Source of the DNA: Notospermus geniculatus
Lineage: Eukaryota > Nemertea > Pilidiophora > Heteronemertea > Lineidae
NCBI GenBank assembly: GCA_002633025.1
Contig: NMRB01000331.1
Coordinates: forward strand, 287,473 to 351,472
Length of the DNA: 64,000 nucleotides
Direction of reading: 5' to 3'
A program made the position numbers and the translations under genes. Position 1 is the first letter of the stretch. Each line of letters begins with the position of its first letter. This document shows positions 1 through 11,218 of the stretch, piece after piece. Under the pieces are notes generated by a model that saw only the letters and a list, made by a program, of their open reading frames with translations, ran no database searches and was not told where the DNA came from.

Positions 1-117
1 ATTTCTTTGCCCACACACCATGAGCTTCTCCATACAGGTTTCAAAGTACGTATATAATTTTGGCAGAGTTTGCCTAGGTACTGGTAGGCCTATGTCTTTT
101 GCCAACATGATGCATTA

Positions 118-683
118 TCAGTTAGTGAGGACAAATAACTCCACGAGTGCCTTTCGCCCACTAGCGTTGACTGTTGGAAAGGATGCAACCATTCGGTTGC
201 CGCGGATGTAGAATTTAACACCAGTTGTGCTCCTCCGTTTCAGTGGCCGTCCGAAAACGTCGTTCAGGGCGATGACATGGTCTTCATCACGTTCAAGGCG
301 CCATCTTCCTTCACGGATATCCAGAATTTGCGTCAGCTCCATTTCGCCTTCTACCGAAATGTTTCCTCTCACCCACTTTAACATCCATAAGTCTCCTGCA
401 GAACTGCAACTGATGCTTTCAGTATTGAGAAAGCTCTGCGGATACAACGCTGATGGCGACAGATATGTTGACGCTACTGAGAGTTTCCATCGATGATTGT
501 CTGACCACGCTCCCCAACGAATATACACATCACTACCCTTGATGCCTACATCATGTACTACAGTATACTCAGAAGGGAACCATCTGCTAGCTTTTACTTC
601 CCCATCATCGTTGACCTGTAGCTGGTCTGTAATTGATTTATCTCCGCCCCAAACAAGGAAGCGTGTTGCACTGTACAAACCTA
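118..683 (-). pseudogene. 3' fragment of a TRIM-like gene
   Basis: An open frame encodes about 187 C-terminal residues of the TRIM family found four to five more times in this window. It matches the C-terminus of the gene at 51220-53799 almost residue for residue, and the 3' flank (1-117) is also nearly identical to 51113-51220. RING, B-boxes, coiled coil and membrane hairpin are all missing. Similarity stops at 683, next to an isolated N at 684, and the sequence beyond is unrelated to any TRIM copy. It is therefore either a truncated duplicate or an assembly join. I see no start codon context, so I treat it as non-functional. Confidence 0.85.
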
Positions 684-684
684 N

Positions 685-1868
685 AAGGATTACCCAGGAT
701 TAACCTGGGTAATAATGAGGTGTACCCAGGACGACATTAACCGATTCAGCGTGAGTAACAGTCAACTTGACCACTCAGGTACTCTCACAGTTCACACAAT
801 TCAGGCACTCAGGTAGTAATCAACGCTGGTAATCCTTGATGAGACCGTAAGATCCTTTACGTTTACACTACAATTGAATGTCACACAAAATCAACTTTTC
901 CTCTGGCAATCTATTGGCTACAACGTATTGGCTACATATCGAAATCTCTATCGTAGATCTACATAAAGCTGCTCCTACTGCTACGCAAATGATTTTTGAA
1001 ATACTTGATGTAGGCCAGCCAGAGTCTATAGTGAGTTCGAGCCTGACATCGTTTTTTACATGTAAATGCCATCCCTTGTCGCATAAAACTGCATTCTCTA
1101 CAGTGCAAAACACGCTACCACATTAAATATTTAATGACTTTCAAAAATCATTGTAATCATCTCCTGAATGAGAACACAAACACGCACCGTTGATGACTGT
1201 GATAAGCGCTAACGCTGACTTCATCAATGTCAATATCATTACTCTGCAATAACTACCGTTGTTAGGTTAACACATTCACTGCCAATGTCACATTGCTGGC
1301 GATTGATGCATTATGCGAGGGTCTGTGCGTTCGATCCTGGTAGGAAGCAATGTCTTTCACCTTAGAAACCCGTTTTCTATTTCATATTCTTTACTTGTAT
1401 CTCCTTTATTTGTGACCCCTCGCATAACATAAAACTGTTTGGGTTCGGAGATTGTTTGGACTACTCGCAGGGTACTTATGGACGCCTCGTTTAGACATGG
1501 GCCATTGGGCCATCTTTTTTTGAAGATGGGGATTTGGCCTAGTGGTATAAGGCGTGCTCGATTCTGGTAGGAAGCAATGTCTTTCACCTTAGAAACCCGT
1601 TTTCTATTTCATAATGTCACATCACTGTGACATAAACAGTCCCCGTAATTGAGAGCATTCAAGCTGCTCAATACAGGGTTTTCAAAAAAGTATACATTTG
1701 GAAAATTGTCTCCCACATAGAAGTTTTATTAGTTTTCAGAAATCTTTTATCTGGTTTCAGTAGACCTTGGTCTCTTCCTTTGATTGCCATCATATCAAAC
1801 ATTAACGCCGAAAGGTAGAAACTGGCCACGTTGACGGAAGTCGGTGCTTCTCCACCCGCTTGGTTATC
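685..1868. other. No gene seen; one 55-bp direct repeat
   Basis: I see no convincing coding sequence here. A stretch of about 55 bp at 1331-1385 recurs at 1558-1612 with few changes. Both copies contain a GTAGGAAGCAATGTC core followed by an AAACCCGTTTTC stretch. The text just before the second copy (1530-1560) resembles a tRNA A box, so the repeats may be remnants of a tRNA-derived short interspersed element. That is only a weak inference. Confidence 0.4.
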
Positions 1869-1949
1869 AAGCAATCTACATCGGCTCCGGGAGTGTCTGA
1901 TTTCGCTGGGGATATACGAGGGCGAAACGCCTCGAAGTCGAAATGAGAT

Positions 1950-2390
1950 CGCTCTTACCTAGGTAATAATTATTTACTAAAATGGTAATATTTAATTCTC
2001 ACCTAGGTAATAATTATTTACTAAAATGGTAATATTTAATTCTTACCTAGGTAATAATTATTTACTACCATGGTAGTATTTAATTCTTACCTAGGTAATA
2101 ATTCGTACTTCCGCTTTCCGATGTACGAATTGTTACCTAGGTAATAATTATTTACTACCATGGTAGTATTTAATTCTTACCTAGGTAATAATCCGTACTT
2201 CCGTTTTCCGAAGTATGAATTATTACCTAGGTAAGAATTAAATACTACCAAGGTAGTAAATAATTATTACCTAGGTAAGAATTAAAATACTACCATGGTA
2301 GTAAATAATTATTACCTAGGTAAGAATTATTTACTACCATGGTAGAAAATATTTACTAGCATGGTAGTAAATAATTACATGTACAGCATG
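1950..2390. repeat. Tandem array of palindromic ~44-bp units
   Basis: About nine repeats of an AT-rich unit with alternating CCTAGG and CCATGG palindromes, spaced by TAATAATTATTTACTA-like runs. The units are themselves self-complementary, and the array as a whole turns around near 2100-2220, where two copies of a short spacer (TTCGTACTTCCG or similar) interrupt it. The array is bracketed by a direct repeat of about 65 bp (1869-1934 and 2680-2752, containing GGCTCCGGGAGTGTCTG). The array and the sequence to 2680 may thus be an insertion, or the product of a local duplication. Confidence 0.8.
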
Positions 2391-2886
2391 GTCGATTTAT
2401 GGCAGGGACGGCTTGCGATACTTTCGTCAACGGACCATCCGCAGGAAATGTAGCTGATCGTACAAAACGTCGTTGGGATAGATCAGTATCCATCTGGCCG
2501 ACATTCGCAGCAGTAACCTCACTGAATGCTCGAAGCGAGAAATGCTGGACGCCAGACGCCATGGAAACACTGAGCCGGGGGTCTTGGTTGTGCCACCCAG
2601 ACCCGCTGCATTCAGAATGAGGCTAATGCATTATCCATTTGAAACATACGCACGAGATACCAAGGTATTTTAGAATATCGAGCAATCTACATTCGGCTCC
2701 GGGAGTGTCTGATTTCGCTGGGGATATAAGCCTACGAGGGCGAAACGCCTCAAAGTGGTGGTTACGCTATCTCCCTCTCCTAGATATAACCGAACAAGCG
2801 GATCGGGGGACTTGTGGGTTTGGTATGAGCTGTCAGGCGACTCGATAGGATTCAAGGCCAGTTATTCTTTCTCCCCATATCTAAAT

Positions 2887-3401
2887 GTGACCCTCCACCA
2901 CAAAACCAGTCGCATGTCGCTCTTAGCTTGGCAGGTTGAGACCAAGGCCGGTGTAATGTTTTTCACTGCCCTCCGTTTGTCAATGCCCCCCAACAAAAGA
3001 CTGACGGAATAAGCCGCGACCCGACAATAGGGGAGGCACTGATAAACATGTCTTTCTGTATTTGAGTGTCCGCCACACAATAAAGCGGGCAGTGTCATAT
3101 GGGAGACATCCTCATACATTACACCTGGTTGCATCAGCTATGCTCAAAGTTAAGTTTGAGGTTGACCTCAACTAAGTAATACGATTTGCCATTACAATTT
3201 GCGGTTGAGAACGACGTTGAGGTTCGCTTGAGAACAAAGTCGACCTCAAGTATGACTGGTGCAACCGGGCCTAAATGTTGGTCACTTTCAATGTTGTCGG
3301 TCTGTTATGGAATCTGAAATAATCTATTTCTTCCTCTTCTGGTGTCATCTTGCGGCTCAACTTCTGAGCGACATGCGACTGATTTTGTGGTGGAGGGTCA
3401 C
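2887..3401. mobile_element. MITE-like element with ~36-bp inverted ends
   Basis: The sequence beginning GTGACCCTCCACCAC at 2887 is repeated as its reverse complement ending at 3401. About 35 of 36 bases match, including a GTCGCATGTCGCTC segment. The 515-bp interior has no coding frame I recognise. This is the usual layout of a miniature inverted-repeat transposable element. No empty site is available, so the target duplication is not defined. Confidence 0.7.
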
Positions 3402-3990
3402 AAATGGCAAACAGTGCTCGTGACGTCTTGCCACTTTAGGTATTTACCGTGACTTTTTTGTGGAAGCTCAACACAGTTTGACACCAATGCCACCTGGATT
3501 TATTGCAGCAGTCCATGTAAAGTGACCCCATAAATCAATGTGCACTGAGGTTCCACTGACGTAATCACCACATTTTATTCTCTTGTCGGTTGATAACAGA
3601 GATCAGACAAAAACGAATCATGGAATCTTGTTGCAGATGTAAGATAGAGAAGGTATCAAATATGGCTGGTGTAGTCTCACAACCCCATGCCACGCCAACA
3701 TGTATTAAAATCTGCATCAAAATTACGCAAGGTTCTACAATTTTTTTGGTTGGTTCTGTGAGACCACAATGTTCGTTAAACTACCCAGGATAACAGTTTA
3801 TCCAAGGGTGGATGAAGATTTTAATAGGCGTAGCGTGAAGTTGGGGGACCACAGCCATTTGAGACCCTCTATCTTAAATTTTCATAAACTTCGATGATAA
3901 TTCTATTCTTATGCAACCTCTAACTAACATGTCTGGGAAATGAGATCCCATTTTGACGATTTTGAAGTGATTTTCCAATTCTGTATGGAC

Positions 3991-4101
3991 CGTATTTTAG
4001 AACGTTCCTTAACATTAAGGTCCACCTTAAATCTATTGTTCTCGATGGTTTTACAATAGACTTAAGGTCGACCTTAACGTTAAGGAACGTTCTAAAATAC
4101 G
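3991..4101. mobile_element. Short foldback (hairpin) element
   Basis: Two arms of about 49 bp, starting CGTATTTTAGAACGTTCC and ending with its complement, are separated by about 12 bases. Internally each arm holds several TTAAGGT/ACCTTAA repeats. It is a compact palindromic MITE-like sequence with no coding content. Confidence 0.7.
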
Positions 4102-4160
4102 ACCCTATATTATCTGGGCCGATTGTAGGAGAATTCACTCTTAAGGACTCTTAAGAGTAG

Positions 4161-4595
4161 AACACTTTCACCGCCAGACTTTTTCAACATTTTTTTAACA
4201 TTTACCTAATTTTAATACAAAGTATCTCAATACAGGAAGGGGATAACTCCTAACACAATATACCAGCAGAACAAGGAAGTCGCCAGCTTCATTTTGATAC
4301 CAATATATCTGCTATCAGTACGAAACTTTTTTGAACATAGTCTGTAAATAAGGCCGTTTTTTTCATTTTTTCCACAAATATCAGAAAAAAATTAGAAAAA
4401 TGCATTAGCGGCCATATTACGTAATGCATTCTCCAATAATACGGATATTTCAAAACGATGTTACTCCAAAACCATTTGACCGATCTTCACGAAATTTTCT
4501 CCAGTTGTTCATGGTACTGCCATCTATATTACTGTGCAAAAACCACAAAAAAACGGAAAAAAACGGAAATTTCCGTTTTTGGCGGTGAAAGTGTT
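4161..4595. mobile_element. AT-rich element with 15-bp inverted ends
   Basis: AACACTTTCACCGCC at 4161 is mirrored by its reverse complement ending at 4595. The 435-bp interior is AT-rich and non-coding. The ends fit a small non-autonomous DNA transposon. The short arm length makes this less certain than its neighbours. Confidence 0.5.
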
Positions 4596-4936
4596 TTAAT
4601 AAAGAAGAAAATGCAATGTTTCTTTGCGATAATTTAATGCATGTCTCTCTACAGCAAACGGAATATTGTCATGCTATGCAGACTTCCGAATGTGGTGGAA
4701 TCGACGAGGGTAGTTCCTTAATGGAGGTCTAGAAATAAAGAAAAGAAAATACTTTACCTTTCGTCTGTCTATGGTCCCTTCAGGATATTCATGCCAGTCG
4801 TTAGGCCTAGCCTCTCAGAATAACTATACAAAGGATAAGTATATTCCATCTTGGAGGAATTACATGTATACTGACAGGAGGAACAGCGAGCGCACTTCAA
4901 AGGTTTTATCATGGCCACCGCCGATCCCGATGTGTA

Positions 4937-6194
4937 GGGGAGACCGGGGCTGGTTGTAACACTTTTTCTTTTGAGGTCGATTACTTCCTAATTACAGGAG
5001 GTATTTATAACCTGCTTGGTCTTTTGAATATTTGATATCAATGGTCACTTGTGCACTAAACAAAGTTTAGCCATCTCTATCCATGTCTCTGAAAAATGGG
5101 TCCAAAGTCGAGTGGTACCACCTGCCCCGTCAAAACATTTCGGGGTTGGTTGTAACACATCTCATAAAGTGAGCATGGCAAATTTCCCTATTACTTCTTC
5201 ATGTGTTTTTCAAAACGACACGGGTATTTGTCTCCTAAATAAACTTCTAAACACAGCAAATCCGTTCTTCTTACAAAAAATANTTCAACATATAAGATTC
5301 ACAAAAATGTTACCAATAAAGGCCTAACATTGCCAAAGCCTAATTCTCGAATTCTGGTTCCGTTTACTCTGGGTCTTTTGAATATTTGATATCAATGGTC
5401 ACTTGTGCACTAAACAAAGTTTAGCCATCTCTATCCACGTCTCTGAAAAATGGGTCCAAAGTCGAGTGGTACCACCTGCCCCGTCCAAAAATTTCGGGGT
5501 TGGTTGTAACACATCTCATAAAGTGAGCATGGCAAATTCCCCTTTACTTCTTCATGTGTTTTTCAAAACGACACGGGTATTTGTCTCCTAAATAAACTTC
5601 TAAACACAGCAAATCCGTTCTTCTTACAAAAAATAATCGATTGAACAGTCTATAGGATGAGGGGTGAGGATTGATGAAAACCTTAATTTTGCCCATCTCC
5701 AAGTGGTGAGGTAAGAAATTTGGTTTTTTGCCATTTTATCAAAACCTGAAAAAGTGAGATAGGCAAATATCTTAGCAGGGTGACAATGTTACCATGTTTG
5801 TTACAACCNTGTTTGTTACAACCAACCCCACCTATAGTTCAGGTCAAATGTGGGCTGCAATACCAAAGCATGTGGAAGTGGGCCTTATCACTCTGGACCA
5901 GTTGTACAGGCTTTACATCATTATTCAAATAGTATCCAAACAAACATCTAAAACTGCACAGGCAGTGAAGCGGAAGAGATTTTCTGATCAGGTCATTTTT
6001 TACTTTCATGTACTAAAAACGGTTTTTGTCGATTTTTTGGAAAGTCAATTCGGACATTCAGATGCCCATTGGTACAAAGGTGGCCGGCATCAATGTCAAT
6101 ATATGTGAGGAAACTCAGCCCTTCCCAGTTGATATTCAAGGAAATATTAGCTCTGTTACAACCTACCCCTGTTACAACCAGCCCCGGTCTCCCC
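4937..6194. mobile_element. TA-flanked DNA transposon, non-autonomous
   Basis: A 25-bp perfect terminal inverted repeat (starting GGGGAGACCGGGG and running into GGTTGTAACA) bounds a 1258-bp element, with TA on both outer sides. A TA target duplication is typical of Tc1/mariner-like transposons. The interior has a 266-bp direct repeat (5018-5283 and 5372-5635) and scattered GGTTGTAAC motifs, but no transposase frame. Single Ns at 5283 and 5809 sit at repeat edges. The right junction matches the uninterrupted sequence in three paralogous flanks (near 29298, 35420 and 45597). The left flank does not match, so the element end coincides with a duplication boundary. Confidence 0.75.
5018..5635. repeat. 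Internal 266-bp direct repeat
   Basis: The segment 5018-5283 recurs at 5372-5635 with only a few differences, 354 bases apart. The first copy ends at an isolated N. The repeat lies inside the TA-flanked element and may have arisen by unequal exchange, or by misassembly at that N. Confidence 0.8.
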
Positions 6195-7390
6195 TAATGA
6201 AAGTCTGGCTGAAGTCCGACCCAAGCATACGGCCTTAGGCCCTTGCCTCCGTCTGCCGTTTCCAGTAAGCAAAGATTTGAAATTGGCGCTCAGAGAGCAG
6301 TTTCCTGCGGGAAACAGTGTCGACGAAATATTGCCAGTGAGCGAGAGACCATATGTACTGCAGGACATGGACAAGGACCCGGATGAAAACTTTCCAGACA
6401 GTTATTAATCGGCCAACGTCATCAAATTTATCCAAGAATAGAGCACATATTTCCACAACAGAAACTCTTTATTTCAGAAGAAAAACAAGTTGCGATAGTT
6501 GCAAGAATGAATCTAAATTTCAAATTACTAAGCGCAATTGCGTATGCACAGCGTCCAGAGAGGATTATTAACTCCTTCATTGCTACACAAGAATTCTTGA
6601 AAGAGAATTTTCAATGATATAAATTGTAGCGCGGAAGCCAAGCTTGAACACCCCATATATGGCCTCTACTTCTTTTTACTTGCCCCAATAGGCCTACCAA
6701 AACATAATCAGTTAACTGCAGTTTATAGTTCCTTGACTACGATGTCTCAGAGTCAGATGTAAATAATTCGATGATAGAAATAATTTCGATCATAATTATA
6801 TGATTACATAATTATAATGTACGCGAATGATCCCTGAGGCAAAATTTATTGTGCTTAGTACGGTATCTGAGATCCTTGCACCCCCCACCCCCCGCATAGC
6901 AGCGACAAAATTTACCCATGCATCATTAGAGGCAACATCTGCGAAGCGGCGGCGGTAGAAAGATCCAGAAATCAGTCCTACTCCCTCCCCAACTCCACAT
7001 GGGAGACTGACTCATTTCTGAGAACACAGGAACTTCCACCTCTTCATCATTCATCGTCCCATAGCAGGGTTTTGGTCTCCCTCCTCTTCATACACTCGCA
7101 CCCAAAGTGTGAGCGGATGAAACGGAGCGAGGTAAAAAACCCTGCTCTGAGAGGATCTCCATTGATATACCCAAGGGGTGGTTCTTCAAATCTGTTTCTC
7201 ACTACTCACTAACGTAACATTTAGTGCTATCTTGGCGTTACAATGTATCTCCAAGCCCGTTACAGTTACAACACCACGTTCGAGATAACGTCAAAATAGC
7301 ACGAACTGTGTTTTGAAAACCCAGACCTGGTTTCAATATAAATGGTAGAATTCGCCTTTAGTACATGTATATGTAGGCGTAGTTGGGCTA
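6195..7390. repeat. 3'-flank duplicon of the TRIM array, copy 1
   Basis: This non-coding block lies downstream of the TRIM gene at 7688-10318. Closely related blocks lie downstream of the other TRIM genes, at 29270-30840, 35370-36545 and 45560-46478 plus 50852-51118. Shared landmarks include GAAAGTCTGGCTGAAG at the left, a GAGCAGTTTCCTGC segment and a GAGAACACAGGAACTTCC segment. Short frames exist but differ between copies, so I do not call a gene. Confidence 0.75.
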
Positions 7391-7573
7391 AACACGTTAT
7401 TATTTCGATCGGGAATTATCCCTGACTGGGAATAGAAAAAACAAACAAATTTTCACAAAAAGGTCGACCCGAGATGGTTCNTAGAACCATCTCGGGTCGA
7501 CCTTTTTGTGAAAATTTGTTTGTTTTTTCTATTCCCAGTCGGGGATAATTCCCGATCGAAATAATAACGTGTT
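7391..7573. mobile_element. Near-perfect 183-bp foldback element
   Basis: Two 90-bp arms, with one mismatch between them, meet at a three-base centre that includes an N at 7481. Both sides carry GCTA (7387-7390 and 7574-7577). The homologous site beside the TRIM fragment at 37591 reads straight through (GTTGGGCTGGTGAATCC near 37478), so this is a clean insertion with a 4-bp target duplication. The element has no coding capacity. The N is probably unresolved hairpin-tip sequence. Confidence 0.85.
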
Positions 7574-7687
7574 GCTAGTGAATCCCTTTGCCTCCACCAC
7601 GTCCTTCTCTATACATGTTTCAATGTATATACATGTAGTTTGGTAGAGTTTGCCTTGGTTTGCCTTTGCCAACATGATAATGCGTTA

Positions 7688-10318
7688 TCAGTCACTGAGG
7701 ACAAATAACTCCACGAGTGTCTTTCGCTCACCAGAGTTGACTGCTGGAAAGGATGCAACCATTCGATTGCCGCGCACGAAGAATTTAACATCAACTTTGC
7801 ACTTCCGTTTCAGTGGCCGTCCGAAAACGTCCTTCAGGGCGATGACGTGGTCTTCATCACGTTCAAGGCGCCGTCTTCCGTCTTCACGGACATCCAGAAT
7901 TTGCGTCAGCTTCAATTCACCCTCTACCCCACTGTCTTCCGCCTCACACTTTAACATCCATAAGTCCCGGCCTGCTGAACTGCAACAAACGCTTTCTGTA
8001 TGGTGCAGGTTCAACGAATATAACTCTACTAAAAGCTCCCGCTGACCAAAACGCGATTTGCGAAGGGTATACACATCACTACCCTTGATGCCTACATCAT
8101 GTACCACACTACACTCAGAAAGGTACGATTTTTTCGCCTTTACTTCCCCGTCGTCTTTGACCTGTAGGTGGTACCTAATAACAGATTTATCTCCGCCCCA
8201 AACAAGGAAGCGTGTTGCACTGTATACACCTATGCCTCGGGGATGAGGTATCGGATTGAAACAGGTTTTCAGGCCACAACACGTGTTGTAGATTTCAATA
8301 TCACTTAACTTAACGCCATTCAAGCCAATGATCCGAATTACAGTTCGCGGGGCTGGCCACAGCAGAAGTACGATGTGCTCGGACTCGTTAACGGTTGCAT
8401 CTACAGCCGACTCCAGGTCATGTTTTATAGTCCTGCAGACACTGGTATATGGCGGCAGCCATTGGTGGATTACCAAGGAAGAAGACGGTGCTTTCTCTCG
8501 AAACAGGCGAGAGGAGATCCATGTGCCCCATATCCAAACATCCTGCCACTGCCCAAGCATTATACACATCATGCATAACACACCGCAGACTTTGATTGCA
8601 AATTGTACACGTTCTCTTTGATAGTCATGATAGTCATAGTCAAGATAGTAGGAATGCATTCGATATCTATCATGCCATTCTTTCCTGCCTATTGGGACCG
8701 AAAAAAAAATTGGCAGCAGAGGTGCTATCACCAGGACCAAAAAAAAGAAGATGTTGCTCCTACACACAAGAGGAATCCCAAAAAATTCTCGAATCCGTCT
8801 AAAGATAGATATCTTGATTTGACTGTTACAAACAGCCAAGACGCGGTTGCCAGACAGCAGAAACAGTCGTTTCACCTCATGACCATCGGGCACTTCGAAA
8901 TCCGCCGTTTTTGTGGCGCGCCAGCATGGACCCGTCCTTTCGTAACTACGAAAAGAATGAACGAAGTCGGGTCCAGGTCGAATAGTAGTCCCTATGTTGC
9001 TGACAGCAAAAACAGCTGCATCATTCGATCTAGAGGTAATACCGTCGGCTTGATCAGATGGTGGTAACGTCGAATCAGGGTTGAACACTGGCAATTCCTC
9101 CAAACGATGCTGATATCTCGTGGCAGTAGACTGTCCGGCTTCCGAAATTTTTGTCAGATTATTCGTTACGTCCACAATCCTCTCGATCCTCTCGACTACA
9201 CCACCATCAGTCTCCTCTCCGTCCAAAGCCTGTCGAGCTAGATCAAGAGCATCATTGGCTTTCTCCAACGAATCCATGACCTCCTGGCGCTCGTCGGAAG
9301 CAGCAGCTACATGTGAGTCATACGAACGATCCACCCTCTCGATGGCCGCCTTCCCATTTTGCTTTAGCCTTGTCCTTCTCTTCACCGCTTCACTCCTTTG
9401 CTTGCCAATATTCAAGTTTTCATTTTGCAAGTCGGCTAGAACGGACGTGAGCTCTCGCAGCCTTTCTTGTAATGGGAACATCTCATTTTTAATTGTGTCC
9501 ATGCTTGCATAGCATTCCAACCTTTTTCGTTCTATTTTCTCTATCTCCTCAGAAACAGCCTTAACTTGAGTATCGACGGCATCTCGAACTTCATCCTTCT
9601 TTGTGCTGCCTGCCTTCTCGACTTCATCAATCAGTGTCTCCAACCACTTTATCTTAGAATCCAAACATTCTTTGTATTGGTCGACACTTTGCTGAAGGGA
9701 GGCGCTCAACGATTTTAAAGTTTCCTCAAAGTTACTCACCCCATGCAAACCATTAACGCAGTGTCCAGCACATGTCAAGCAGATGGCCTTTCTACAGCTC
9801 AGGCAGTAATGGGTCCAAGGCGTTTTATGACGTTTACAAACTCCCGCCAGTGGATTAACCTTATGTGAGGCAGTCAAAGGTGAGAGAGTGTGCTGGCCGT
9901 GGCATGCTGAACAAAGATACAAGGAACAGGTCTCACAGTACTGGACTGCTGACACGTTATCGAGCTGCAGGAGCTTGCAGATATTACAGCAACCGGGTTT
10001 TGCTTGGCCTCTGGAGAACAAATTTGAAGGCAAATTTTTCACGGTTTCCACAATGTCCCTCAGAGGAATATTGTCCGTAAGACCATCCACCCCATTTCTT
10101 GGCAATCGACAGGACCTCCGGCAATGCGGACACGGTACGCCAGTCTCTGCGTAGCCTTCGTTCGAGCGCGTTTCGATGTAATTCCGCAGGCACTCGCGAC
10201 AATATGAATGTTGGCATGGCCCAATCACCTTGGGGTGGTTGAACAATTCCATGCATATAGAGCATGTCACTGTTTCTTTCACTTCATCCAAACTTTGTTG
10301 AATGTCAGCAGTAGCCAT
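7688..10318 (-). CDS. Membrane TRIM-like E3 ligase, intact copy A (876 aa)
   Basis: Probable RING-type ubiquitin ligase. The RING spans residues 19-66 in C3HC4 order (C19, C22, C35, H37, C40, C43, C63, C66). B-box 1 lies at about 110-152 and B-box 2 at 161-192 with the usual Cys/His ligands. A coiled coil runs from about 195 to 400. Two hydrophobic segments at about 521-543 and 573-591 flank a Tyr/Asp/His-rich loop, followed by the conserved LGQWQDVWIWG. The C-terminal 280 residues are beta-rich with repeated hydrophobic-Gly-Asp strands and could be a propeller, but I cannot name the fold. The ATG at 10318 is chosen because all paralogs start there and a splice acceptor lies just upstream. 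Around residues 750-770 a short segment (the SVAST region of the paralogs) is missing. The closest relative is the copy at 38426-41098. Confidence 0.9.
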   Translation of the reverse strand: MATADIQQSLDEVKETVTCSICMELFNHPKVIGPCQHSYCRECLRNYIETRSNEGYAETGVPCPHCRRSCRLPRNGVDGLTDNIPLRDIVETVKNLPSNLFSRGQAKPGCCNICKLLQLDNVSAVQYCETCSLYLCSACHGQHTLSPLTASHKVNPLAGVCKRHKTPWTHYCLSCRKAICLTCAGHCVNGLHGVSNFEETLKSLSASLQQSVDQYKECLDSKIKWLETLIDEVEKAGSTKKDEVRDAVDTQVKAVSEEIEKIERKRLECYASMDTIKNEMFPLQERLRELTSVLADLQNENLNIGKQRSEAVKRRTRLKQNGKAAIERVDRSYDSHVAAASDERQEVMDSLEKANDALDLARQALDGEETDGGVVERIERIVDVTNNLTKISEAGQSTATRYQHRLEELPVFNPDSTLPPSDQADGITSRSNDAAVFAVSNIGTTIRPGPDFVHSFRSYERTGPCWRATKTADFEVPDGHEVKRLFLLSGNRVLAVCNSQIKISIFRRIREFFGIPLVCRSNIFFFLVLVIAPLLPIFFSVPIGRKEWHDRYRMHSYYLDYDYHDYQRERVQFAIKVCGVLCMMCIMLGQWQDVWIWGTWISSRLFREKAPSSSLVIHQWLPPYTSVCRTIKHDLESAVDATVNESEHIVLLLWPAPRTVIRIIGLNGVKLSDIEIYNTCCGLKTCFNPIPHPRGIGVYSATRFLVWGGDKSVIRYHLQVKDDGEVKAKKSYLSECSVVHDVGIKGSDVYTLRKSRFGQRELLVELYSLNLHHTESVCCSSAGRDLWMLKCEAEDSGVEGELKLTQILDVREDGRRRLERDEDHVIALKDVFGRPLKRKCKVDVKFFVRGNRMVASFPAVNSGERKTLVELFVLSD

Positions 10319-10643
10319 CACGTTGTCTGAAAGGATAGAATGAGGCGTGCAAGCGACAAGTCGGCTCATCATTATATCGGGTGGCCCAAAAAAATGACCC
10401 CCCCCAGGATTTACCAATAAATTTAACACAATGCACGCTGCACTCTTGATATTTGAGACATGCAAATATGTGAATATTACCAATCTATTATAAAATATTC
10501 AACACCCTAAATATCGAACAGTTTTGACATGACAAAAGAATCAAAATTATGAGTCTAAAAATTTTATGCCAGACTGAAATAAATATCGGGTGGGGCAAAA
10601 CGTCTCACACCGCAATTAAACACTGCGTATTTCATTAACCACC

Positions 10644-11132
10644 ATCTTCACTGAGTTCAGGTAAAGACTCGGCTTCTCCTCCCTTGACCTTCACGCAAGC
10701 AGACCACATTCCGTGTTCAAGGATTTCCCCGGTCCCAAAAATAGCAACCAATCACGGCAGAGCTTGCATCGGCAGCTCGGTTATGATGACAACATGGCGG
10801 GCTCGATGAAACTTCATTCGAATGCAAAGTCTCCGTGCAAGGACTTACAAGTACTCAAAAAGAAGCCGCGGAGGCAATATTCGATGGATAGGGCCTACTA
10901 TTTGTTATTCTGTTGTCGGACTGGCAGTGGGAAGTTAATTATGTACCAGCAGGTTAGTGTTGTTCGCAACGAAGTTGAACGGCGCACTCGTATTGAATAA
11001 TTACCGCATGAGAACCGAGGCTTCTGATTGGTCGCACGAGAAAATCCTAAAGCGTTGAACACGGAATCTGGCTGCTTGCTGCAGAGTGTAGGAAGAGGTT
11101 AGCGATTTCTACACGATGCATTATGCAGAATG
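10644..11132. mobile_element. 489-bp insertion with 9-bp target duplication
   Basis: TTAACCACC occurs at 10635-10643 and again at 11133-11141. The paralogous intron at 41416 has it once with continuous flanks, so 489 bp were inserted here. I see no clear terminal inverted repeats. A 9-bp duplication is typical of Mutator-like elements. Inside is a CCAAT-containing stretch followed by a short plus-strand frame from 10794 (ATGGCGGGCTCG) to a possible splice donor near 10952, which looks like a first exon that I do not recognise. Confidence 0.65.
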
Positions 11133-11218
11133 TTAACCACCGAATGGAATTTCCTGAACCTGCATGAAGACGGGAATTTTCTCAGTTTATTGTACAAATA
11201 TCGACTTCGTACTTCAAA

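Noticed and set aside
7650-8045. Plus-strand frame of 131 codons overlapping TRIM copy A, with similar frames opposite the other TRIM genes (for example 38367-38804 and 51113-51598)
   Set aside because: They are antisense shadows of the conserved minus-strand coding sequence, and their conservation is explained by it.
10319-10483. Upstream extension of TRIM copy A by 55 codons (and of copy C to 41170)
   Set aside because: It reads through the splice acceptor and intron and is not shared by copies B, D and E.
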